Source: Saccharothrix sp. ST-888
GTDB taxonomy: Bacteria > Actinomycetota > Actinomycetes > Streptomycetales > Streptomycetaceae
Length of the DNA: 6,220 nucleotides
Direction of reading: 5' to 3'
Assembly: GCF_000955975.1 (NCBI RefSeq)
Contig: NZ_JYJF01000186.1
Span: 1 to 6,220, forward strand
Shown: piece by piece, positions 1-5,727 of the stretch
Numbering within the stretch: the stretch's first letter is position 1
Layout: each line of letters begins with the position of its first letter
Made by a program: the position numbers and the translations under genes
The notes under the pieces: generated by a model
Database searches by the model: none
Told to the model about the DNA's origin: nothing
What the model saw: only the letters and a program-made list of their open reading frames with translations

Positions 1-398
1 TGACCGTCTGGTGGGAGGAGATCGCCCGGGTCCTGCGGCCCGGCGGGACGTACCTCGCGCAGCACGTCGGCCACTCCAGCGTCTTCGAGCTGGTCGAGTA
101 CTTCCTCGGTCCGCAGCCCGAGAAGGTCCGGAGCGGACGCCACCCCGAGGAGACCCGCAGGGCCGCCCAGGCCGCCGGGCTGGACGTCGTCGACCTGCGG
201 TTCGAGTCCCTGCGGACGGAGTTCTTCGACATCGGCGCGGTGGTCTACTTCCTGCGGAAGGTCATCTGGATGGTGCCGGGGTTCACCGTGGCGCAGTACC
301 GCGACCGGCTCAGGGAGCTGCACGAGCAGATCGAGCGCGACGGGCCCTTCGTCGCCCATGCGACCCGTTTCCTGATCGAGGCGCGCAAGCCGGCCTGA
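1..398 (+). CDS. Class I SAM-dependent methyltransferase, C-terminal part (5' end outside window)
   Basis: The frame is open from the left edge and ends at TGA 396-398, giving 131 visible residues. The motif RVLRPGG (visible residues 9-15) followed by TYLAQHVG is the loop and strand that follow the SAM-binding core in class I methyltransferases, of the 'methyltransferase domain-containing protein' type common in actinomycetes. The rest, with EFFDIGAVVYFLRKVIW and an ending FLIEARKPA, looks like the complete C-terminal region of that family. The SAM-binding GxGxG motif must lie upstream of the window. The substrate cannot be told from this part. The gene converges on the ABC-F remnant, and its stop codon lies right at the point where ABC-F similarity ends. 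Codon use is normal for the window and the gene appears intact in what is visible. The methyltransferase class is well supported; the substrate is unknown. Confidence 0.85.
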   Translation, partial: TVWWEEIARVLRPGGTYLAQHVGHSSVFELVEYFLGPQPEKVRSGRHPEETRRAAQAAGLDVVDLRFESLRTEFFDIGAVVYFLRKVIWMVPGFTVAQYRDRLRELHEQIERDGPFVAHATRFLIEARKPA

Positions 399-408
399 CC
401 GGCCGGCC
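389..408. repeat. GC palindromes at the methyltransferase / ABC-F remnant junction
   Basis: GCCGG (389-393) and CCGGC (399-403) can pair around the methyltransferase stop, and GGCCGGCC (401-408) is a perfect palindrome directly after it. There is no T-tract, so as a terminator it would be weak. Its position exactly at the ABC-F breakpoint is the reason to note it. Such short palindromes are frequent in DNA this rich in G and C, so chance is a real possibility. Confidence 0.35.
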
Positions 409-733
409 CCCGCGCCCCGGCCATCGCCGCCTCGGCGGCCCGCAGCGCGCCGACCGCGCGGTCCAGCCCCCGGGCGGACAGGATCCGGCCGGTGACGGTG
501 GTGGCGGGGTCGGCCGCGCGCGAGTCCTGCGGCAGGTAGTCGAGGGAGCCGGTGACGGTGACCGAGCCGGCGGCGGGCCGTTCGGCGCCGGCCAGGGTCT
601 TCAGCAGGCTGGTCTTGCCCGCGCCGTTGCGGCCGACCAGGCCGACGCGGTCGCCGGGGGCGATGTGGAAGGAGATGTCGGACAGCAGCAGACGGGCGCC
701 GACGCGCACGTCGACACCGCGTACGGTGATCAT
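399..733 (-). pseudogene. ABC-F family ATPase, 5' remnant (about 105-110 N-terminal residues only)
   Basis: The start is ATG at 733-731, with GGAG about nine bases upstream. The protein begins MITVRGVDVRVGARLL and has Walker A GRNGAGKT at residues 34-41 and a Q-loop region YLPQD at 66-70, then a stretch DRILSARGLD-like (here TGRILSARGLD). This is the typical opening of actinobacterial ABC-F proteins, which are soluble twin-ATPase proteins acting on ribosomes in antibiotic protection or translation control. The family is usually about 530-550 residues. Similarity stops near residue 105-110, before the LSGGQ signature, Walker B, the interdomain linker and the whole second ATPase domain. The frame stays open to a stop at 247-245, but that part is only the antisense of the methyltransferase gene. 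A single Walker A without signature or Walker B cannot make a working ATPase. I read it as a decayed or deletion-truncated gene. A sequence-assembly join is the alternative. Confidence 0.75.
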
Positions 734-814
734 GGGATGACGCTCCGAGAAAGCAGAAGGACACACGGGTGGCGTGGAAGCGGGTCCTTGAGCTAGGAAA
801 CTCGGGGCGTTGAC

Positions 815-853
815 ATGCGGCCAAGGCTAGCCGGAGCCGTCCGGCGGCCGCAT
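815..853 (-). terminator. Bipartite hairpin, probable terminator of the dehydrogenase/ADC-like operon
   Basis: Read on the minus strand, ATGCGGCC (853-846) pairs perfectly with GGCCGCAT (822-815). Directly inside it, GCCGGA (845-840) pairs perfectly with TCCGGC (835-830) around a CGGC loop. Together this gives 14 base pairs with one 7-base bulge (829-823) on the 3' arm. It starts 43 bases after the ADC-like stop codon, where a transcript end is expected. No T-tract follows, as is common for intrinsic terminators of high-GC actinomycetes. It could also act as an mRNA 3' stabiliser, or shield the ABC-F remnant from read-through. Confidence 0.6.
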
Positions 854-896
854 CCGGGTTTCGGCGGCGTCAGTGCCGGTCCGGGCCCGGGGGGCG

Positions 897-1751
897 TCAG
901 AGCTTCGACGGGACGTAGTAGGGGCGGTTGTGCGCGGCGACCGGCGGCGACTGGTACGTCCACACCCCGGCGGCCGGGGATGAACCGATCAACTCGCCGA
1001 GGTGGCGGCCGAGTTCGGTGCCGCTGTCGGGTATGTGCAGCTTGATCCGGCGGGTGGCGGCGGCCTGGTCCAGCGGGTGGTGGCGGTAGGGCTGGTAGAC
1101 GTTGAGCGCGCCGGCGAGCAGCCGCTCCTGCGGGTCGGTGCCGTAGCCGGTGATCGGGGTGTTGTTGACCGGCTCGTGCGGCAGTCCGGCCAGGTCCGCG
1201 TCGAGCGAGAACAGCAGGGTGTCCTGCGGTTCGAGGCCGCCCGCGCCGACGGTGGCCTGCCGGCAGGCCACCGACCAGGACTGCGCGTCGGCCGGCCCGT
1301 TGAGCGAGGGCATCGTGCTCTCGAACCAGCCCGGGTACTTGGGCTCCGCGTACAGCCTGGTCCCGGCGTCGATGGCGAGCGGGTTGTCGCAGACCACGTG
1401 GATGCGGGCGATGCCGAGTTGCTTGGTCTGCTCCCAGCCCCGGGCGTACTGCTGGTAGTCGAGCCGGGGCAGCAGGGCGGCACAGGCGGTGGGGTGGGCG
1501 ATGAGGTTGAACTCGATCTCCTGGGTGACACCGCCGCCGTTCGGGTACTGCGCGAAGTACAGCTGGTAGTTGAGCGAGACGCACGCCCGGCCGTCGAACT
1601 CGGCGGCGGTCAGCTGCGGGTGCCGCTCCGCCAGCAGGTCCCGCACGGGCCCGGGGTCCACCAGGTAGTCGACGCCGATGTTGTGCAGGGCGCCGTAGTG
1701 GAACGGCAGCCGGTACGGGGCGGCGACGGGCGGCAGCGGCAGGTCGGTCAT
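897..1751 (-). CDS. Acetoacetate decarboxylase-like superfamily protein
   Basis: This 284-residue protein starts at ATG 1751-1749 behind GAGGAG (1765-1760, spacer 8), and that Shine-Dalgarno overlaps the stop of the preceding GMC gene. I assign the fold by pattern. The N-terminal block around VDYLVDPGPVRDLL matches the opening of acetoacetate decarboxylases. The block DNPLAIDAGTRLYAEPKYPG (residues 122-141) matches the family's DNxxAxxxGRExxAYPKKLG active-site region, which places the Schiff-base lysine at Lys138. The neighbouring lysine that tunes its pKa in the clostridial enzyme is Tyr139 here. The protein is about 40 residues longer than classical ADC and has no signal peptide or membrane segment. 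Other members of this superfamily perform aldol/dehydratase or cyclisation chemistry on keto acids, so decarboxylation is not assured. Its place as last gene after the dehydrogenase suggests it works on the oxidised product. Superfamily membership is fairly secure; the reaction is unknown. Confidence 0.65.
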   Translation of the reverse strand: MTDLPLPPVAAPYRLPFHYGALHNIGVDYLVDPGPVRDLLAERHPQLTAAEFDGRACVSLNYQLYFAQYPNGGGVTQEIEFNLIAHPTACAALLPRLDYQQYARGWEQTKQLGIARIHVVCDNPLAIDAGTRLYAEPKYPGWFESTMPSLNGPADAQSWSVACRQATVGAGGLEPQDTLLFSLDADLAGLPHEPVNNTPITGYGTDPQERLLAGALNVYQPYRHHPLDQAAATRRIKLHIPDSGTELGRHLGELIGSSPAAGVWTYQSPPVAAHNRPYYVPSKL

Positions 1752-1759
1752 GGCGATGG

Positions 1760-1765
1760 CTCCTC
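1760..1765 (-). promoter_or_regulatory. Shine-Dalgarno GAGGAG of the ADC-like gene, overlapping the GMC stop codon
   Basis: GAGGAG on the minus strand lies 8 bases before the ATG and shares bases with the TGA (1766-1764) of the GMC gene. Ribosomes ending the large subunit would therefore stop on the next ribosome-binding site. This supports translational coupling within one mRNA. Confidence 0.75.
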
Positions 1766-3632
1766 AAGGGGTCGTGACGGGCGCGCGACGCAGCGCGGAC
1801 AGGTCGCGGTGGATCCGATCGGCGCTGCGCAGGGCGAGTGCGGCCATGGTCAGCGAGGGGTTGGAGGTGCCCAGGGAGGGCATGCTGCCGCAGCCGACGG
1901 CGTAGAGGTTGGGATGCTCCCAGCAGCGCTGCCACTGGTCGACCACGGAGGTGGCGGGCGAGTCGCCCATGAGGTGCGTCCCGGCACCGTGGCCCGCTCC
2001 CCGGAAGCCGTAGGAGCGGCCCTGGTGCTCGAACCGGCCGGGCCAGCCGGGGCCTGGCCCGTAGCGGGTGCGGTCCTCGGCGCCGAGCAGGGCGAAGATC
2101 TGGTCGGACACCGCCCGCGCCGCCGCCATGCCGCGTTTCACCTGGTCGGACAGGTCGTAGTGGAGAACCGGCCGGGGGTTGCCCAGGCGGTCGAGGTGGC
2201 GGTGGTCGATGGTGACGCGGTTGGCGGGGTCGGCCTCCTGCTCCATCTCGAACTGCAGGGCGAACTCCCGGCCGACCCGGTCGCCGAGCGCCTGCCGAAG
2301 TGCCGGGCCGAACAGCCCGCGCCCGTCGGGGCCGCCACCACGCAGCAGTTCGGCGACCCGGCCGGCCGGCGGCCCGGCGGCCCAGGTCCAGCCCCAGTTG
2401 CCGATCTCGATCCGGAACGGTGCGCGGCGGGCGCGGGCCGCACCGAAGCGGAAGCCCTCCAGCCCCGCGGTCGATCCCGGGCCCCGGTACGGGCCGACCT
2501 GGCGCGGCATCAACCCCCAGGTGAGCAGCACGGGATGGTCCATCAGATTGCGCCCCAGCTGGCCGCTGCCACCGGCCAGACCGGAGGCGAGCAGCAGGCG
2601 GGCGTTCTCGATCGCGTGCGCGGCGAGGACGACCAGGTCCGCCTCGACGGTCCGGGCCGGACCGGGCGGCGCGCCGTCGTCCCCGTACGTCCGGTACTCG
2701 ACGCCGGTGGCCCGCCCCGTCCCGTCCACCAGCACCCGGCCGGCCACGGCGCGGGTGACCAGTTCGACCGAAGTCGACCAGGCGGCCTGGGACTTGAGCG
2801 GGGTGTACTTGGCCTGGGAGGGGCAGATCGGTACGCAGGCGGCGTGGCCGAGGCAGCGCAGACCGGCCTTGGGGGCGCCGGGCGCGCCCACCGGCCGGTA
2901 GCCGGCGCCGTCGTCGTAGGCCGGGTTCGGGATGCCGTTGCGGGCGTGCGGGGTGGTGACCACCTTCAGCCGGACGTCGGTGCCGGCGACCGGGTCGTGC
3001 ACCCGCTTGGCGTCCAGGGAGTCGGCCAGCACCTGGTCGAGGTGGGTGCGGGGGATGGCGTGCATCGGGAAGACGTAGCCGTCCGGCAGCGGGAGTCCGA
3101 CCTCCGTACGCTGCTCCCCGGCGTCGCCCGCCACGCCCAGCTCGCGCTCGGCCCGGCGGTAGTACGGTTCCAGCTCGGCGTATCCGATCGGCCAGTTCCG
3201 GCCGTGGCCGAAGTCCCCGGCGCGGAAGTCCTCCGGGTGCATCCGCAGCGCCAGGCCCGTCCAGGCCAGCCCCGTACCGCCGTTGGCCCGCAGGTACCCG
3301 CTGCCGTACGGGAGCGGACCGCGCTGGACCAGATGGCCGTCGGCGCGGTAGCCGCCGTCCGCCGTGCCGACCAGATCGGTGACATCGGGGGACGGCGCCG
3401 CCGCGGTGGTCGGATAGGGCGAGTTGGGCACCTTGACCACGGCCGAGCGGTAGGCGCGTACGGCGTCGGCGTGGCCCAGGTCGGCGCCCGGTGCCTGGGT
3501 GCCCGCCTCCAGCACCAGGACCCGGTGGCCCAGTTGCCCCAGCCGCGCGGCCACCAGCGAGCCCGCGAAGCCCGCCCCGACCACGATCGCGTCCCAGCGG
3601 CGCCCGGCGGTCCCCCGTCCGGTGGCGGTCAC
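1764..3632 (-). CDS. GMC family FAD-dependent oxidoreductase, dehydrogenase large subunit with predicted 3Fe-4S cluster
   Basis: The protein has 622 residues. The GTG start (3632-3630) is chosen because it overlaps the upstream stop as GTGA and sits just before the FAD domain. The Rossmann FAD motif GAGFAG is at residues 19-24, with the ribose-binding Glu at 42. A cysteine cluster, C260-X5-C266-X3-C270 in GLRCLGHAACVPICPSQAKY, has the same spacing as the 3Fe-4S ligands of the Burkholderia FAD-glucose dehydrogenase alpha subunit. The GMC C-terminal domain follows, with GTHLMGD (551-557, candidate catalytic His553) and GTSNPSLTMAALALR (588-602, candidate Asn591). It should oxidise a CH-OH group of a sugar, polyol or hydroxy acid and pass electrons through FAD and the cluster. 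The gene in front encodes the matching small subunit. Unlike the proteobacterial complexes, no cytochrome c subunit is in the window and no Tat signal is visible. Family is very secure; the substrate is not known. Confidence 0.92.
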   Translation of the reverse strand: MTATGRGTAGRRWDAIVVGAGFAGSLVAARLGQLGHRVLVLEAGTQAPGADLGHADAVRAYRSAVVKVPNSPYPTTAAAPSPDVTDLVGTADGGYRADGHLVQRGPLPYGSGYLRANGGTGLAWTGLALRMHPEDFRAGDFGHGRNWPIGYAELEPYYRRAERELGVAGDAGEQRTEVGLPLPDGYVFPMHAIPRTHLDQVLADSLDAKRVHDPVAGTDVRLKVVTTPHARNGIPNPAYDDGAGYRPVGAPGAPKAGLRCLGHAACVPICPSQAKYTPLKSQAAWSTSVELVTRAVAGRVLVDGTGRATGVEYRTYGDDGAPPGPARTVEADLVVLAAHAIENARLLLASGLAGGSGQLGRNLMDHPVLLTWGLMPRQVGPYRGPGSTAGLEGFRFGAARARRAPFRIEIGNWGWTWAAGPPAGRVAELLRGGGPDGRGLFGPALRQALGDRVGREFALQFEMEQEADPANRVTIDHRHLDRLGNPRPVLHYDLSDQVKRGMAAARAVSDQIFALLGAEDRTRYGPGPGWPGRFEHQGRSYGFRGAGHGAGTHLMGDSPATSVVDQWQRCWEHPNLYAVGCGSMPSLGTSNPSLTMAALALRSADRIHRDLSALRRAPVTTP

Positions 3633-4084
3633 CGGCCGCCCCCCGCGCCCGTGCGGACCGGCTCCTGCGGCGGCCGGGACCAGCTGCCGAAACCGGGCGC
3701 GTGCGTCGCGGGGGCGTGGCCGCCGAAGGTCCGCCAGACCAGCCCGGCCGCGTAGGAGTCGGGGTGGACGGTGAACGGCTCGTCGTCCGCAGCACAGCCC
3801 AGCCGTGCCCGCACCGGCTCGGGCAGGCCCGGCCAGCTCCCGGTGTACCAGAGGTACGCCACCGCCACCGCGAGCTCGCCGAGCGCCTCGTCCGCAGGAC
3901 GGACCGGGGTGCCGCCCGAGGCCGCGGTGCAGGACACCGCGGCCGCCAACTCGTCCAGCTGCTCCCCGCCGACCCGCTCCCGCACCGCCGTCCGGTACGG
4001 CTCGACCATGCCGGTGGCCCACAGCTCGGCCGCGCTGAAGCCGGTCAACTCGGCTGACAGCGCCACGAATCCGTCCGTTCCCAC
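3629..4084 (-). CDS. Dehydrogenase small subunit, FAD-dependent sorbitol/glucose dehydrogenase small-subunit family (PF12318-like)
   Basis: This 151-residue protein begins FVALSAELTGFSAAEL and has a central AYLWYTGSWPGL (residues 76-87). These blocks are typical of the small ('gamma') subunit of FAD-dependent sorbitol and glucose dehydrogenases, which stabilises the GMC subunit and usually carries it across the membrane through a Tat signal. No twin-arginine signal is visible here, so the complex may stay in the cytoplasm. The GTG start (4084-4082) has GGAAGGG about ten bases upstream and lies just ahead of the conserved block. The stop (TGA 3631-3629) overlaps the GTG of the large subunit by four bases, implying coupled synthesis of the two partners. 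Two cysteines (51, 97) are present. An ATG at 4134 with its own purine-rich tract lies upstream in another frame, so the true N-terminus is somewhat uncertain. Confidence 0.8.
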   Translation of the reverse strand: MGTDGFVALSAELTGFSAAELWATGMVEPYRTAVRERVGGEQLDELAAAVSCTAASGGTPVRPADEALGELAVAVAYLWYTGSWPGLPEPVRARLGCAADDEPFTVHPDSYAAGLVWRTFGGHAPATHAPGFGSWSRPPQEPVRTGAGGGR

Positions 4085-4134
4085 GCCCTTGACACCCTTC
4101 CCGCGGCCCCGGGGCCCGACTGTCCGTTCGCCAT
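4045..4134 (-). other. Short upstream reading frame overlapping the small-subunit start
   Basis: ATG at 4134-4132 opens a 29-codon frame (MANGQSGPGAAGRVSRAWER..., TGA 4047-4045). It runs through the small-subunit GTG start in a different frame. A long purine tract, GGGGGAGGAAGG (4157-4146), precedes it with an 11-base spacer, a stronger Shine-Dalgarno-like element than the one before the GTG. It could be a translated leader, a sign that a single-base frameshift has changed the small-subunit N-terminus, or chance. No family is recognisable in it. Confidence 0.3.
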
Positions 4135-4145
4135 GCCCCCGGGAG

Positions 4146-4157
4146 CCTTCCTCCCCC
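4146..4157 (-). promoter_or_regulatory. Purine-rich Shine-Dalgarno-like tract in the small-subunit leader
   Basis: GGGGGAGGAAGG on the minus strand contains GGAGG and lies 11 bases before an ATG at 4134 and about 60 bases before the GTG chosen for the small subunit. It is too far from that GTG to serve it directly. It is the main reason to doubt the simple start assignment. Confidence 0.4.
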
Positions 4158-4169
4158 TCATCCGCCGCA

Positions 4170-4198
4170 TGCGCCCCGGTCGCAACGCACCCGGCGCA
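4170..4198 (-). other. Imperfect hairpin in the gap between symporter and dehydrogenase genes
   Basis: On the minus strand TGCGCC (4198-4193) pairs with GGCGCA (4175-4170). A further GGT/ACC pairing closes an 8-base loop, with a small internal loop between the two stems. It lies between the symporter stop and the purine-rich tract, where an attenuator or partial terminator could separate expression of transporter and enzymes. There is no T-tract, and hairpins of this size are common at this GC content. Confidence 0.3.
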
Positions 4199-4230
4199 CG
4201 GGAGCACGGACCCGGCGCTCGGCGGACATT

Positions 4231-4242
4231 CCGGGCACCCGG
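4231..4242 (-). terminator. Short palindrome just after the symporter stop, weak terminator candidate
   Basis: CCGGGTGCCCGG on the minus strand can fold as a small hairpin starting six bases after the symporter stop codon (4251-4249). It is short, has a very tight loop and no T-tract, so at best it gives partial termination. The 164-base gap from 4085 to 4248 otherwise holds the hairpin at 4170-4198 and the small-subunit leader. Confidence 0.25.
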
Positions 4243-4248
4243 GGCGGC

Positions 4249-5727
4249 TCACCCCGCCTCGCCGGTCACCGGCACCGGTGCCGCCACGGCGGACGGCCGG
4301 GTGGCGGCGGAGACCACCAGCAGCGCAACGGTGTTGACCAGCAGCGCGACGATGCCCACGTTGAGGTCCTTCACCGGCTGCGGCAGGAAGGGCAGCAGGT
4401 CGGCGACGGTGGTGCGGGCCAGCGTGGTGGCGGCGACCGTGGCCACGCCCGCGACGATCCCGGCCGCCGCCCCCTGCTTGGTGACCGCGCGGCGGGCGGT
4501 CAGGCTGAACAGCAGCGCCGGGAACAGCTGGGTGACCAGGGCGTACCCCATGAGCAGCAGATTCACGATGGCGCTGCCGCCGTTGAAGGTGAAGAGCAGC
4601 GCCACCGCGGCGAGCACGGGGACCAGCGCCTTGGCGAGCCGTCCGACCGTCCGCTCGGTGGCGGCCGGGCGGGCGAGCTGGTAGACGTTCTTGGCCAGGC
4701 AGGTGGCCGAGGCCATCAGCAGCAGCGAGCCGGGGACCAGCGCGGTCAGCAGCCCGGCGCCGCCGACCACCCCGACGAACCACGGGTCGAAGGACTTGAC
4801 CGTGACCTTCAGCAGCGACAGGTCCCCGTCGGCGCCCTTGAGCCCGGGTACGGCGACCAGGGCGGCGAACCCGGCGAAGAACACGAACAGCAGGACCAGC
4901 TGGTACAGCGGCAGGAACACGGCGTTGCGGCGGAACACCCCGGGGTTCCTGGCGCTGTAGGTGGCGCTGAAGGTGTGCGGCCACAGGTAGAAGCCGAGCG
5001 CGGAGAGCAGCACGGTCGAGGCGAACCACCACGGGCTCAGGCCCTGGTGCGGAAGTGTCAGGAAACCCGGCCTGGCCGCGTCGACCGAGTGGAACATCCG
5101 CCCGATCCCGCCGGAGTAGTGCAGCGGCAGGTAGAGGCCGAGGAAGACCACCACCCCGAGGATCAGCACGTCCTTGAGCACCGCCGTCCACGCCGACCCG
5201 TGGATACCGGAGACGGTGACGTACCCGGTGAGCGCGACCGTGCCGATCACCACCGCGGCATGCGGCGAGAGGTGCCCGTACGAGGCGGCGGAGACGATGA
5301 GGCCCATCCCGGTGAGCTGGAGCACCAGGTACGGCACCATCGCCACCACACCCACCAGCGCGACCAGCGCGCCGAGCGCGGGACTGTCGAACTTCCGGGC
5401 GAAGAAGTCGGACTGGGAGACCAGCCGGTGCTCGTTGGCGAACCGCCAGACCACCGGCAGCAGCCAGTACGAGATCACGTAGGCGAGCGAGGCGTAGGCG
5501 AGGATGTAGAAGGCCGGTCCGCCCTTCCCGTACGCCCAGCCCGAGGCGCCGAGGAAGGTGAAGGTGGTGTAGATCTCGCCGGCGAGCAGCAGGAAGACGA
5601 AGACCGTGCCGAAGCCGCGCCCGCCGACCGACCACTCCTGAAGGTTCATGTCCCTGCCGCGACGCGCGCGCAGGCCCAGGGCGACGGCGACCAGCAGGAA
5701 GGCCGCGATGACCAGGAGTGCGGTCAC
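4249..5727 (-). CDS. Sodium:solute symporter (SSF family) permease
   Basis: This 492-residue membrane protein is rich in hydrophobic segments, fitting the usual 13-helix LeuT-type SSF fold (family length about 480-550). Family marks are: EWSVGGRGFG (31-40), the start of the transport core; the GEIYTTFTFLGASGWAYGKG region (50-69), which lies in the unwound first core helix; the GIHGSAWTAVLKDVLI region (174-189), the usual SSF 'AWTDxxQ' site; and LLMASATCLAKNVYQ (336-350), where family members supply Ser/Thr ligands to the Na2 sodium site. The GTG start (5727-5725) has a near-perfect GAGGAGGT Shine-Dalgarno six bases away and overlaps the DUF3311 stop as GTGA. SSF proteins paired with DUF3311 are usually annotated as uptake permeases for monocarboxylates or similar organic anions. 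The substrate here cannot be read from sequence. The dehydrogenase genes downstream hint that it imports their substrate. Confidence 0.93.
   Translation of the reverse strand: MTALLVIAAFLLVAVALGLRARRGRDMNLQEWSVGGRGFGTVFVFLLLAGEIYTTFTFLGASGWAYGKGGPAFYILAYASLAYVISYWLLPVVWRFANEHRLVSQSDFFARKFDSPALGALVALVGVVAMVPYLVLQLTGMGLIVSAASYGHLSPHAAVVIGTVALTGYVTVSGIHGSAWTAVLKDVLILGVVVFLGLYLPLHYSGGIGRMFHSVDAARPGFLTLPHQGLSPWWFASTVLLSALGFYLWPHTFSATYSARNPGVFRRNAVFLPLYQLVLLFVFFAGFAALVAVPGLKGADGDLSLLKVTVKSFDPWFVGVVGGAGLLTALVPGSLLLMASATCLAKNVYQLARPAATERTVGRLAKALVPVLAAVALLFTFNGGSAIVNLLLMGYALVTQLFPALLFSLTARRAVTKQGAAAGIVAGVATVAATTLARTTVADLLPFLPQPVKDLNVGIVALLVNTVALLVVSAATRPSAVAAPVPVTGEAG

Noticed and set aside
245..398. 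Continuation of the ABC-F open frame to a stop at 245
   Set aside because: The residues show no ABC-F similarity and are simply antisense to the methyltransferase C-terminus, so I do not count them as part of the remnant.
11..796. A 261-codon + strand frame over the left end
   Set aside because: It is Arg/Pro/Gly-rich and out of frame with the methyltransferase, which has a clear RVLRPGG motif and a natural end at 398.
810..815. TTGACA, a perfect -35 box on the + strand
   Set aside because: No -10-like hexamer follows at 16-19 bases, it partly overlaps the hairpin, and no + strand gene lies downstream of it.
1002..3755. A very long open frame on the + strand (917 codons) opposite the ADC-like and GMC genes
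   Set aside because: Its predicted protein is a low-complexity Gly/Val/Arg/Ala-rich string with no family features. It is the antisense image of two well-supported genes, as expected when third positions are nearly all G or C.
793..3795. A 1000-codon minus-strand frame covering the GMC and ADC-like genes
   Set aside because: It is an out-of-frame shadow made of Arg/Pro/Gly-rich sequence. The true frames carry the FAD motif, the cysteine cluster, the GMC C-terminus and the ADC block.
3633..4022. A longer N-terminus for the GMC protein, reaching to an ATG at 4022
   Set aside because: The added 130 residues are Gly/Arg-rich and come from the wrong frame of the small-subunit gene. The GTG at 3632 fits the GTGA overlap and starts just before the FAD domain.
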